From NCBI RefSeq assembly GCF_019793465.1, contig NZ_JAILYJ010000003.1, forward strand, positions 1 to 64,000: a DNA stretch of 64,000 nucleotides, in the 5' to 3' direction. The translations under genes were made by a program, and so were the position numbers. Source of the stretch: Rhizobium croatiense. GTDB taxonomy: Bacteria; Pseudomonadota; Alphaproteobacteria; Rhizobiales; Rhizobiaceae. This document shows, one piece after another, positions 34,160 through 42,737 of this stretch; position 1 is the stretch's first letter; the number at the start of each line of letters is the position of its first letter. A model generated the notes under the pieces. That model made no database searches. It saw only the letters and a list, made by a program, of their open reading frames with translations, and had not been told where the DNA came from.

Positions 34160-34175
34160 TGACAACACATTGTCA
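34160..34175. promoter_or_regulatory. MarR operator candidate 2 (TGACAA-N4-TTGTCA)
   Basis: A perfect 6-bp inverted repeat, 40 bases upstream of the GFA GTG start. The symmetrical position in the divergent gap suggests control of both genes. Confidence 0.7.
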
Positions 34176-34215
34176 TATGCCGATGGCTGATGCAACGCCG
34201 AAGGAGGAGCGCACC

Positions 34216-34620
34216 GTGAAGAAGACCTACAAGGGAAGCTGCCATTGCGGCAATGTGCACTACGAGGTGGACATCGACCTCGAAGCAGGCACCTGCCGGT
34301 GCAATTGCTCGATCTGCGCCAAACGGCGCTATTGGGGCGCCAACGTCAAGCCGGAGGATTTCCGGCTGATGTGCGACGAGGCGGAGATGTCAGACTACCA
34401 GTTCAACACGATGAGCGGCCATCACCGCTTCTGCCGCACCTGCGGCGTGCCTGCCTTCGGCGACGGTTATGTCGAGGCGATCGGTGGAGCCTATGTCTCG
34501 ATCAACATCGCTTGCCTCGACGATATCACCCCTGAGGAACTGGCGGCCTTGCCCGTCCGTTATTCCGACGGCAGGCACGATGCCTGGTGGAACGAGCCGG
34601 CGGTGACGAGTTATCTCTGA
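34216..34620 (+). CDS. GFA-family protein (Gfa/CENP-V fold, zinc)
   Basis: A 134-residue protein of the glutathione-dependent formaldehyde-activating enzyme family. The Zn ligands are in [23 protein letters not shown] and [11 protein letters not shown]. The best start is a GTG at 34216, since GGAGGAG lies 7 bases upstream; an upstream ATG at 34177 is in frame but overlaps operator candidate 2's flank. Enzyme activity of Gfa toward formaldehyde is disputed for many family members. It is divergent from MarR. Confidence 0.88.
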   Translation: MKKTYKGSCHCGNVHYEVDIDLEAGTCRCNCSICAKRRYWGANVKPEDFRLMCDEAEMSDYQFNTMSGHHRFCRTCGVPAFGDGYVEAIGGAYVSINIACLDDITPEELAALPVRYSDGRHDAWWNEPAVTSYL

Positions 34621-34725
34621 AGCAATTCCGACGGTCTTGCGTCCGCAATTGCGCTAGCGGAATGCGCGCTTGTCGGATCGTCGTCCTCCCGTTCGTCCTC
34701 TGTCCATTGCGAAAGGAGAACGACC

Positions 34726-35169
34726 GTGAACGATGAAGCCAATGCCAGGCACGAAGAAGAGGCAATCATCGCCATGCTGATGATGCGGGCCAAGGCGCTC
34801 GGCGAAAAGAACGCCGCGGAGGCGCTTTCCTATGAGGCCGAGGATTCCGTCGAATTTTCGCTGGCGCCGCCGCTCGTCTCCACCGGCAAGGACGAGGCGG
34901 GTCTGCAGGCGTGGTTCGACACGTGGGAAGGCCCGATCGGCGGCGAAGTGCGCGATGCCAAATTGACGGTCGGCGGCGATGTCGCCTTCTGGAGCGGTCT
35001 CCTGCGCATGATCGGGACCAAGACCGATGGCACCGAGGTCGACCTCTGGTTCCGCCAGACCCTCGGCCTCGTCAAAAAAGACGGGCATTGGATCGTCGCT
35101 CACCAGCATGCCTCGGTGCCCTTCGCCATGGATGGCAGCGGCCGCGCATTGCTCGATCTTAAGCCGTGA
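34726..35169 (+). CDS. SnoaL-like/NTF2-fold protein (DUF4440-type)
   Basis: A 147-residue cystatin/NTF2-like protein. The N-terminal helix (ARHEEEAIIAMLMMRAKALGEKNA) precedes a beta-sheet with AGLQAWFDTWEGPIG, DVAFWSGLLRMIG and HWIVAHQHASVPF. It resembles the SgcJ/EcaC and ketosteroid-isomerase-like groups. The start is GTG with GAAAGGAG eight bases upstream. It follows the GFA gene after 105 bases and may be in the same unit. Substrate not predictable. Confidence 0.85.
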   Translation: MNDEANARHEEEAIIAMLMMRAKALGEKNAAEALSYEAEDSVEFSLAPPLVSTGKDEAGLQAWFDTWEGPIGGEVRDAKLTVGGDVAFWSGLLRMIGTKTDGTEVDLWFRQTLGLVKKDGHWIVAHQHASVPFAMDGSGRALLDLKP

Positions 35170-35184
35170 CGTGGACCTCGGATG

Positions 35185-36387
35185 TCAGGCCGCATTCTCC
35201 GCCGTCTTTCGACGGCCGGCGCGCACTCCCATGATCCCGACGCCCATCAATAGCAGGATCACAGTCGCATAGATATCGGTCGTCAGGCCATAGCCGGCCG
35301 ATTTCGCCAGGAAGCCGGCAAGGATCGCCGGCAGGCTGAAGGCGAGATAGCTCTGGACGTAGAAGGCGGCAAGCAGGCCGGCGCGCTCGTCCGCTTTGGC
35401 GAGCGGCATGATGGTGCCGATCGCGCCGAGGAAATTGGTGCCGAAACCGGCGCCGGTGAAGACAGTGCCGATCAGCAGCAGCGGCACATTGGCAAGATGC
35501 ACGCCGGCGACAACCGTCAGGATGCCGAGCGTCTTGGCCGACACGCCGAAACCGAGATTGGCCGATGCCGTCTTGCCGCGCCTGAGATAGACGGCGATCG
35601 CGCCGCTCACCATCAGCGCGGTCACGACAGCCCCGCCCGTCAGCGGCGCGCGGCTGCCGGTCGTGCTGGCGACCAGCGACGGCACCAGCGAAAGGTAGAA
35701 GCCGGCGAGCGTCCAGTTGGCGATGTTGATCGGCGTCACCAGCGAGAGCGGCCGTTTGACCTGCGGGGGAATGGCGACCCTGGGGATCAGCGAGCCGAGG
35801 GCGCCCGGCCGCCTGCCGCCGGTCTCGCGGGTCAGCCAGATGGCGGCTGCCAGCAGCGTGAAGGCAAAAAGCAGCAGCGCATAAATGAGGTGCATCGGAT
35901 AAGGGCCATATTGGATCAGCGCGCTGGTGCCGACCGCGCCGACCGCCATGCCGCAAAGCGGCGCGATCGAATTGACGATCTGCCCCTTGGCCCGGTCGAC
36001 ATCGACGAGAGCGGCGCCGAGCGAGGCGCCGGCAATCCCGGTCGCAACACCCTGCACGATCCGCGCCGCGATCAGCCAGCCGGGGCCGCTGGCGACGACG
36101 AAGAGGCCCATGGCGGCGATTTCGAGCACGAGGGCGAAAAAGATCACCGGTTTGCGGCCGAGATGGTCGGAGATCGAACCGGCGGTCAAAAGTGCTGCTA
36201 GCAGCGCGAAGGCGTAGACGGCGAAGACCACGGTGATCAGCACCGGCGAGAGCGAGAAGTTCTCCTGATAAATCCGGTAGAGCGGCGTCGGCGCGGCGGA
36301 TGCGCCGAAGAAGGTGGCGAGCGTCAGCGCATGAAAACCGATCGAGGGGCGCGGCGCATTCTCTGTGGATTTGGCTGCTGCGACCAT
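35185..36387 (-). CDS. MFS transporter
   Basis: A 400-residue major facilitator protein with 12 predicted helices. The loop 2-3 motif is GSISDHLGRKPVIF, close to the MFS motif A (GxLaDrxGrkxxl). The central loop is basic. It looks most like the drug/metabolite exporters of the DHA1 type, but the substrate is not determinable. It is divergent from a TetR regulator, with two inverted repeats between them, so it is the likely target of that repressor. Confidence 0.92.
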   Translation of the reverse strand: MVAAAKSTENAPRPSIGFHALTLATFFGASAAPTPLYRIYQENFSLSPVLITVVFAVYAFALLAALLTAGSISDHLGRKPVIFFALVLEIAAMGLFVVASGPGWLIAARIVQGVATGIAGASLGAALVDVDRAKGQIVNSIAPLCGMAVGAVGTSALIQYGPYPMHLIYALLLFAFTLLAAAIWLTRETGGRRPGALGSLIPRVAIPPQVKRPLSLVTPINIANWTLAGFYLSLVPSLVASTTGSRAPLTGGAVVTALMVSGAIAVYLRRGKTASANLGFGVSAKTLGILTVVAGVHLANVPLLLIGTVFTGAGFGTNFLGAIGTIMPLAKADERAGLLAAFYVQSYLAFSLPAILAGFLAKSAGYGLTTDIYATVILLLMGVGIMGVRAGRRKTAENAA

Positions 36388-36402
36388 ATATAAGCCCCTT
36401 AA

Positions 36403-36423
36403 AGCTAAGCCGTTGCGTTAGCT
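36403..36423. promoter_or_regulatory. inverted repeat AGCTAA-N9-TTAGCT upstream of MFS gene
   Basis: Perfect 6-bp arms 15 bases upstream of the MFS start, in the divergent gap with the TetR gene. Length and spacing fit an operator near the MFS promoter. Confidence 0.5.
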
Positions 36424-36464
36424 CCATGTAGGGCGAATGCATCGTAAAGGCAAATTATTTGCGT

Positions 36465-36495
36465 TTATGGTTCTGTCAAAGATTTTGAACCATAA
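36465..36495. promoter_or_regulatory. inverted repeat TTATGGTTC-N13-GAACCATAA upstream of TetR gene
   Basis: Perfect 9-bp arms separated by 13 bases, ending 21 bases before the TetR start. This is the strongest dyad in the gap and a good candidate for the TetR binding site; the spacer is longer than usual, so two half-sites on consecutive helical faces are possible. Confidence 0.6.
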
Positions 36496-36516
36496 GTGTT
36501 GGGGGCGGGCGCAGGA

Positions 36517-37074
36517 ATGGCAGCGAAAGAGAATCTCCGGCCGGGCGGTAGAAGCGCCCGGGTTCAGGCCTCGGTGCACAAGGCTGTCCGCGAGCTGCTG
36601 GCCGAGACGAACCGCTTCGAGGTGACGATCCCGTTGATCGCCGCCAGGGCGGGTGTGACGCCGTCGACGATCTATCGCCGCTGGGGTGACCTGCAGGAGC
36701 TTCTCGCCGACGTTGCCGTCGAGCGGCTGCGCCCGGATATGCAGCCGGTCGATGCCGGCAGCGGCAAAGCCGATCTCGAAGCCTGGGCCGAGCAATATGC
36801 CGAGGAAATGTCCTCCGGGCCGGGCCGCGAGATGATCCGCGACGTGTTGGCGGCGCAGGCAGGCGCAAATGCCTGCAAATGCTGCGAATATACCCGCCAG
36901 CAGATCGTCGTCATCGCCGAGAGAGCAAAGGCGCGCGGTGAGGCGTTTCCCGATGTCGACCGCGCCATGGATGAGCTCGTGGCGCCGATCATGTATCGCA
37001 TCCTGTTCGGCGACGTGCCGGATGTCGCGCGGGTGCGCGCCCTGGTGGCGCGTGCCATGCAATCTGCGAACTGA
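36517..37074 (+). CDS. TetR/AcrR-family regulator (TetR_C_11-like)
   Basis: A 185-residue repressor. Residues about 15-65 form the helix-turn-helix: AVRELLAETNRFEVTIPLIAARAGVTPSTIYRRWGDLQELL. The ligand domain contains CKCCEYTR, an unusual cluster of three Cys near residue 125. ATG 36517 is chosen; a GTG seven codons upstream at 36496 is possible. It is divergent from the MFS exporter, the classic layout for a repressor of an efflux gene, and its cysteines could sense thiol-reactive compounds or metals (inference). Confidence 0.88.
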   Translation: MAAKENLRPGGRSARVQASVHKAVRELLAETNRFEVTIPLIAARAGVTPSTIYRRWGDLQELLADVAVERLRPDMQPVDAGSGKADLEAWAEQYAEEMSSGPGREMIRDVLAAQAGANACKCCEYTRQQIVVIAERAKARGEAFPDVDRAMDELVAPIMYRILFGDVPDVARVRALVARAMQSAN

Positions 37075-37076
37075 TC

Positions 37077-40000
37077 CTACTCCGCGGCCGCGCGTTTCAA
37101 CCCGGAAATCTGGGTGATATAGGCGCGCAGGGCTGCTGGCCGCACCGGCTTGTGCTGAACGGCGATGTCGTGCCGCTCGGCCTCGCCGCGCACCTCCGGC
37201 GTGCGGTCGGCGGTCACAAGCAACGCGGGGATATCGGCGCCGAACTGCCGGCGCAGATGCAGGATCGCGGCAATGCCGGTTCCGTCGTCGAGATGATAAT
37301 CGGCAATGGCGAGATCCGGCGGTCCGTCACGGCCGTCGCCTGCGATCACATCGGCCAGGCAATGCACCGCCGTCACCTCGCAGCCCCAGCCGCTCAGCAG
37401 CAACCGCATGCCCTCGAGAATTTTCGGCTCGTTGTCGATGCACAGCACCTTCAGCCCCTTGAGCGGCTGTGACGGCCGGTCGGCAGGCGCGATGGCCGCG
37501 ACGGCCTCGGCCGGGCGCGAGATGTCGAGCGGTATGGCGATGCGGAATTCCGTGCCCCTGCCATGCGTCGACTGCAGCTCGACCGGATGGTTGAGCACGC
37601 GGGCGATGCGATCGACGATCGAAAGGCCGAGCCCGAGACCGGAAGCGGTTTTCGCCCCTTCGTCCAGCCGCGCGAATTCCTTGAACACGGTGCGGAATTT
37701 CGACGGCGGAATGCCGATGCCGGAATCGATCACCTGGATGATCACCTGATTGCCACGCCGCCGCGCCCCGACCAGCACCTTGCCGGTGATCGTGTATTTG
37801 ATGGCGTTGGAAACGAGGTTCTGCACAAGCCGGCGCAGAAGGTTGGGGTCGGAGCGGACGCGCAGCGACGTCGGCATCACCACCAGCTTCAGCTGTTTTT
37901 CCCGGGCGATTGGCGCGAAATCGGTCTCAATCCGCTCCAAGAGGTCGGAAAGCGCGACGGAGGCGAGCCGCGGCCGCATGGCGCCGGTATCGAGTCTGGA
38001 GATATCGAGCACGGCGCCGAGAATGGTTTCGACCGATTCCAGCGCCGAATCGATGTTGCGCACGATCGAGCTGTTGTCCGATTGCGCCATGCGTTCCACC
38101 AGTGCGGAGGAATAGAGCCTGGCGGCGTTGAGCGGCTGCAGGATGTCGTGGCCGGCGGCGGCGAAGAAGCGGGTCTTGCCAATGTTCGCCTCGTCGGCAG
38201 CGGCCCGCGCCTCGGCGAGTTGGCGGTTGACGCGGGTAAGCTCGGCCGTGCGTTCGGCGACGCGCTGCTCCAGCGTCTCGTTCGCCTGCTTCAGCGCCTG
38301 GTCGGCGTTGACGCGCTGGGTGATGTCGGTGAAGGTGGCGACGATGCCCTTGTCGGGCATGGCGTTGGAGCGCACCTCGATGATCCGCTCGCCGCCGCCG
38401 AGCACCAGCGAGAAGGGCTTGTCGAGCGTCAGGAAGTGCCGCACTGTCTGCTGCTGATCGCCGGGCGCGATGTCGCCGCGCTGGCTGAGAATGGTGACGA
38501 TATCGGAGAGGGGAAAGCCGACCTGGCCGGCATTCTCAGGCAGATCGAGCAATTGCCGGAAGCGCCGGTTCCAGATGGTCAGCCGGTTGGAACTGTCGAA
38601 GACGGCAATGCCCTGGTCCATCTGCGACAGCGCGGTCTGCAGCATGTCCTGGTTATATTGCAGCGCCTCGCTCGCCTGGTCGAGCAGCCAGGCGGTGTCG
38701 GAAGAGGCATCCTCGATCTTCTGCAGAATCAGCGACAGCACCAGGCGGGCCGAGGATGAGCCGATGGCGCTGCCGAGCAGCTGTTCGCTGAAATGGATCA
38801 GCGCCATGTCGGCCGGCTGTTCGTCCTCCAGCTTGCGGCCGGAGCTTTGCTCATAGGTCGTCAACGAGCGCTGCATGCGCTCCTCGCCGAGATAACGCGA
38901 GATCGCCGCCTTGAGGTCGCCGACGCTGATGCGGGTCTTCCAGCCGCGCGTGGCAAATTGCGAGCGCGAATGCCGCTTGACGAAGATGCCGGCCTGGATG
39001 CGTTCCAGCGGCCTGGCATTGCGGGTGAGCGAGCCGACGATGACGAAGGCGGTATTGACGAGCAGGCTCATCACTGTCGCATTGACCAGCGGATCGGCGT
39101 CGGGCGCGGTAAACAGCGTCGCGCCGGGGAAGATGAAGCCGAGCACGGCGCTTGCCACATAGGAATAATCGGGGCCGCCGAGCGAGGGCAGGAACAGCAG
39201 ATAGACCCAGATGACGAAGCCGGACGTCAGCCCGAGGATGGCGCCGCGCGCATTCGCCCGCCGCCAGATCAGCCCGCCGAACAGGGCAGGGGCGATCTGC
39301 GCGATCGCGGCGAAGGAGAGAAGGCCGATCGAGGCAAGGCCGGCCGTGCTGTCGGTCGAGCGGTAATAGGCATAGCCGAACAGCAGCACGGCGAAGATGG
39401 CGCTGCGGCGAATGTTGAGCAGCGTCTTGGCGAAGTCGTCGCGCTGGCCGGTGCGGCCGGCGAGTTTGCGCCTGAGGAAGATCGGCATGATGATGTCGTT
39501 CGACACCATGATCGACAGCGCCACGGAATCGACGATGACCATCGCCGTTGCGGCAGAAAAGCCGCCGATGAAGGTGATCAGCGTGACCACAGGCATCTCG
39601 CCGGCCAGCGGCAGCGACAGCATGTAGAAATCAGCATTGCCGGCGCCGCCGAAGGTCAGCAACCCGCCGATCGCCACCGGCAGTACGAAGAGATTGATCG
39701 CGACGAGATAGGTGGGAAACAGGAAGCCCGCGAGTTTCAGCTGTTTCGCCGTCCGGTTTTCCACGACCGTTACGTGGAATTGTCGCGGCAGCAGGATGAT
39801 GGCGAAAGCCGACAGCATGATCAGGGTGATCCAGCGGCTGATCGGCGTATGGTAATTCAGCGCCGACATGACCAAGTCGTCGCTGACGGTCTTCTGCCAG
39901 AGATCGGCGGGACCGTCGAAGAGAAACCAGATGACGCAGACGCCGGCCGTCAGGAAGGCGACGAGCTTGACCACCGATTCCATCGAAACGGCGAGGATGA

Positions 40001-40580
40001 GGCCGTCCTGGTGTTCCGTCGCATCCGTATGCCGCGTGCCGAACATGATGGCGAAGCAGGCAAGCACCAGCGTCGCGGCGAGCGGCAGGTCGAGGAAGTA
40101 GAGATTGCCGCTGCCGATGCCGTAATCGGACGGATTGACCATGGCGCTGACGGTGCTGGAGATCGCCTTCAGCTGCAGCGCGATATAGGGAATGGTGCCG
40201 ATCAGCGAGATCAGCGCGACGATGGTGGCGACCGTCGGGTTCTTGCCGTAGCGCGCGGCGACGAAATCGGCGACCGAGGTGAGTTTCTCCGCCTTGGCAA
40301 GCTCGATGATGCGGCGAAGCAGCGGCATGCCGAGGGTGAAGACCAGAATGGGACCGATATAGATGCCGGCAAATTCCAGGCCGCGTTGCGCGGCAAGCCC
40401 GACGCTGCCGAAATAGGTCCAGGAGGTGCAGTAGATCGCCAGGCTCAGCGCATAGACGACGGGCCATCCGCCTTCCAGCGCACCCGGGCCGCGGTTCTTG
40501 CGGTCGCCATAGCTGGCCACGGCGAAAAGCAGCAGCAGATAGCCGAAGGCAGACGCGAATATGACCCAGCCTGGAAGCAT
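37077..40580 (-). CDS. hybrid sensor histidine kinase with SSF-type transporter module
   Basis: A 1167-residue hybrid kinase. Residues 1 to about 500 form a sodium/solute symporter (SLC5/PutP-like) module with many membrane helices (for example PDYSYVASAVLGFIFPGA and ATAMVIVDSVALSIMVSNDI). A linker follows, then a PAS domain (about 670-760, FDSSNRLTIWNRRFRQLLDLP), a coiled coil, HisKA with FFAAAGHDILQPLNAARL near 807, HATPase with LVQNLVSNAIKY and GLGLGLSIVDRIA (about 910-1020), and a C-terminal receiver (about 1040-1150) with phospho-Asp in IADYHLDDG. This resembles CbrA-type kinases plus a receiver. The signal could be the transport of a solute. No separate response regulator is near. Confidence 0.94.
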   Translation of the reverse strand: MLPGWVIFASAFGYLLLLFAVASYGDRKNRGPGALEGGWPVVYALSLAIYCTSWTYFGSVGLAAQRGLEFAGIYIGPILVFTLGMPLLRRIIELAKAEKLTSVADFVAARYGKNPTVATIVALISLIGTIPYIALQLKAISSTVSAMVNPSDYGIGSGNLYFLDLPLAATLVLACFAIMFGTRHTDATEHQDGLILAVSMESVVKLVAFLTAGVCVIWFLFDGPADLWQKTVSDDLVMSALNYHTPISRWITLIMLSAFAIILLPRQFHVTVVENRTAKQLKLAGFLFPTYLVAINLFVLPVAIGGLLTFGGAGNADFYMLSLPLAGEMPVVTLITFIGGFSAATAMVIVDSVALSIMVSNDIIMPIFLRRKLAGRTGQRDDFAKTLLNIRRSAIFAVLLFGYAYYRSTDSTAGLASIGLLSFAAIAQIAPALFGGLIWRRANARGAILGLTSGFVIWVYLLFLPSLGGPDYSYVASAVLGFIFPGATLFTAPDADPLVNATVMSLLVNTAFVIVGSLTRNARPLERIQAGIFVKRHSRSQFATRGWKTRISVGDLKAAISRYLGEERMQRSLTTYEQSSGRKLEDEQPADMALIHFSEQLLGSAIGSSSARLVLSLILQKIEDASSDTAWLLDQASEALQYNQDMLQTALSQMDQGIAVFDSSNRLTIWNRRFRQLLDLPENAGQVGFPLSDIVTILSQRGDIAPGDQQQTVRHFLTLDKPFSLVLGGGERIIEVRSNAMPDKGIVATFTDITQRVNADQALKQANETLEQRVAERTAELTRVNRQLAEARAAADEANIGKTRFFAAAGHDILQPLNAARLYSSALVERMAQSDNSSIVRNIDSALESVETILGAVLDISRLDTGAMRPRLASVALSDLLERIETDFAPIAREKQLKLVVMPTSLRVRSDPNLLRRLVQNLVSNAIKYTITGKVLVGARRRGNQVIIQVIDSGIGIPPSKFRTVFKEFARLDEGAKTASGLGLGLSIVDRIARVLNHPVELQSTHGRGTEFRIAIPLDISRPAEAVAAIAPADRPSQPLKGLKVLCIDNEPKILEGMRLLLSGWGCEVTAVHCLADVIAGDGRDGPPDLAIADYHLDDGTGIAAILHLRRQFGADIPALLVTADRTPEVRGEAERHDIAVQHKPVRPAALRAYITQISGLKRAAAE

Positions 40581-40720
40581 TGACTCTCCGCCGGCGAGAA
40601 GCCGCCGGCACCTCCCGCAATGCAGGTGAGCTTAAGTCATTTCAGGAGCCTTGAAAATTCCCGCCCGTCTACGCCTTAAGTCAAAGGCTGCACGCGGGAG
40701 TTCGGCCCGATTATTGCGAT

Positions 40721-40740
40721 TTGCAATTGATTAATTGCAA
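40721..40740. promoter_or_regulatory. palindrome TTGCAATT-N4-AATTGCAA before mscL
   Basis: A perfect 8-bp inverted repeat 64 bases upstream of mscL and 141 bases upstream of the hybrid kinase start, in the divergent gap. It could be an operator for either gene; the core matches no motif I can name. Confidence 0.45.
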
Positions 40741-40803
40741 TGAAGATGTAGCTAATGAAAACAACTGCATATCTCTGAAATGGATCGAAGGGAGACGGAT
40801 CGG

Positions 40804-41241
40804 ATGCTCAACGAGTTCAAGGCGTTTATCGCCCGCGGCAATGTCATGGATCTTGCAGTCGGCGTCATCATCGGCGGCGCCTTCGGCGGCATCGTCAAAT
40901 CTTTGGTCGATGACCTTATCATGCCGATCGTCGGCGCCATTATGGGCGGCTTCGATTTTTCGAATTACTTCCTGCCACTGTCCTCGGCCGTCAACGCGCC
41001 CACACTTGCCGCCGCCCGTGCCCAGGGCGCGGTCTTCGCCTATGGCAGCTTCCTCACCGTGCTCATCAACTTCCTGATTCTGGCCTGGATCATCTTCCTG
41101 ATGGTCAAGGGCGTGAACTATCTGCGCCTGCAGGTCGAGCGCCAGGAAAAGGCCGCACCGGAAGAGCTGCCACCACCGCCGGCGGATGTTCAGCTGCTGA
41201 CGGAGATCCGCGATCTCCTCGCCACGCGCCCGGCGGCCTGA
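40804..41241 (+). CDS. mscL: large-conductance mechanosensitive channel MscL
   Basis: A 145-residue osmotic safety valve in the inner membrane. The N-terminal amphipathic helix [24 protein letters not shown] leads into TM1 ([24 protein letters not shown]), a periplasmic loop, TM2 ([20 protein letters not shown]) and a charged cytoplasmic helix (EIRDLLA). The motif FxxFxxRGNVxDLAVG is diagnostic. GGGAG lies before the ATG at 40804. It is divergent from the hybrid kinase. Confidence 0.97.
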   Translation: MLNEFKAFIARGNVMDLAVGVIIGGAFGGIVKSLVDDLIMPIVGAIMGGFDFSNYFLPLSSAVNAPTLAAARAQGAVFAYGSFLTVLINFLILAWIIFLMVKGVNYLRLQVERQEKAAPEELPPPPADVQLLTEIRDLLATRPAA

Positions 41242-41362
41242 CCGGGCCTGCGGCCCGCCGATCCCGCCGGCCGCATCCATCACCAAAATCGATATGCCAT
41301 CACTCGATATCATGGGATTTGCCGGCATAAATCTTCTATGAAGGCGGAAACCGGAGATATGC

Positions 41363-42529
41363 ATGTCGATCATGAACAGCCTCAGCCCGCGCGCCCTGGC
41401 GGCGCCCGAAAGCGGGATCGTCGAAGTCGTCAATTATGCCCGCGGCCGGCAAGGCCTGCTGCCGCTCTGGGTGGGTGAAGGTGATCTGCCGACGCCCGAT
41501 TTCATCAGCGGGGCGGCGATGGCGGCTCTTGCTTCAGGCGATACCTTCTATACCTGGCAGCGCGGCATTCCCGAGCTTCGCCGGGCGCTGTCGGATTATT
41601 ACTTCAGGCATTTTTCCGTCCGCCTGCCGGTCGAGCATTTCTATGTCACCGGCTCCGGCATGCAGGCGATCCAGATCTCCGTGCAGGCGCTGACCTCGCC
41701 CGGCGACGAATTCGTCTATCTCACCCCGGCCTGGCCGAATATCGCCGCCGCGCTTGAAATCGCCGGCGCGCGCGCCGTCGGCGTCGAACTGCAGTTCGAG
41801 GGCGGCAGTTGGGGGCTCGATCTCGACCGCCTCGCAGCCGCGATCACGCCAAAGACCCGGGGTCTTTTCATCAATACGCCCTCGAACCCGACCGGGTGGA
41901 CCGCGACCCAAAAGGATCTCGGCGAAATCCTCGCCCTTGCCCGCAAACATGATCTCTGGATCATGGCGGATGAAATCTACGCGCTCTATCACTTTGCCGG
42001 CGGCCGCGCGCCCTCCTTCCTCGACATCATGGAAGAGGGCGACAAGATCATCTTCGTCAATTCCTTCTCGAAGAACTGGTCGATGACCGGTTGGCGCGTC
42101 GGCTGGATCGTCGCTCCGCCCGAGATGGGGCAGGTGCTCGAAAACCTCATCCAATATTCGACGTCGGGCGTGGCGCAGTTCATGCAAAAGGGCGCCGTCG
42201 CGGCGCTCGATCAAGGCGACGATTTCGTGCGCGCCAACATCGCCAAGGCCGCCCGTTCCCGCGACATCCTCTGCGATGCGCTGATTGCCACCAACCGCGT
42301 CGAGACGCTGAAGCCGGACGGCGCGCTCTATGCCTTCCTGAAGATCGACGGGGTTACCGACAGCCGCAGGGCCGCCATCGACATCGTCGACAAGACGGGC
42401 GTCGGTCTCGCCCCCGGAACCGCTTTCGGCGCCGGCGGCGAGCTGTTCCTGCGCGCCTGTTTCCTGCGCGACCCCGGCCAGATAGCGGTCGCTGCCGAGC
42501 GTCTCTGCGATTATATCGTCAAACTCTGA
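41363..42529 (+). CDS. PLP-dependent aminotransferase, class I/II
   Basis: A 388-residue fold-type I aminotransferase. Typical elements are GSGMQAIQISVQAL, TPAWPN, NTPSNPTGW, IMADEIYALYHF and the PLP-lysine segment VNSFSKNWSMTGWRVGW with GWIVAPPEMGQV after it. It resembles the aspartate/aromatic class; the substrate cannot be fixed from sequence. An alternative ATG is at 41372. It is a single-gene unit, followed by galE after 208 bases. Confidence 0.93.
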   Translation: MSIMNSLSPRALAAPESGIVEVVNYARGRQGLLPLWVGEGDLPTPDFISGAAMAALASGDTFYTWQRGIPELRRALSDYYFRHFSVRLPVEHFYVTGSGMQAIQISVQALTSPGDEFVYLTPAWPNIAAALEIAGARAVGVELQFEGGSWGLDLDRLAAAITPKTRGLFINTPSNPTGWTATQKDLGEILALARKHDLWIMADEIYALYHFAGGRAPSFLDIMEEGDKIIFVNSFSKNWSMTGWRVGWIVAPPEMGQVLENLIQYSTSGVAQFMQKGAVAALDQGDDFVRANIAKAARSRDILCDALIATNRVETLKPDGALYAFLKIDGVTDSRRAAIDIVDKTGVGLAPGTAFGAGGELFLRACFLRDPGQIAVAAERLCDYIVKL

Positions 42530-42700
42530 GAGGGCCGGCGAGGACGCGCGCCGGGCCGATTTTGCGCCGGAACGGCCGGATCGCTAAAACTTGAGCAAAG
42601 CCCGAAATCGGCCTCTAACCACGACTCCAAACATAAGCGTTGAAAGGGTCCCGAACGGACCTGCGATAAGAAAATTGGAAAGAAAAACCGGCGCCTGATG

Positions 42701-42729
42701 CCCCTGCTTCTAAAAAGCGAAAGCAGGGG
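42701..42729 (+). promoter_or_regulatory. leader hairpin overlapping the galE ribosome binding site
   Basis: CCCCTGCTT pairs perfectly with AAGCAGGGG around an 11-base loop. The 3' arm (AGCAGGGG) and the bases to the ATG at 42738 form the only purine-rich ribosome binding site for galE. The stem would sequester it. It could equally be a conserved terminator-like hairpin between the aminotransferase and galE. Confidence 0.5.
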
Positions 42730-42737
42730 TGTGGGAC

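Noticed and set aside
38793..40583. A 596-codon open frame antisense to the hybrid kinase
   Set aside because: No ribosome binding site or motif; the kinase strand carries all diagnostic residues.
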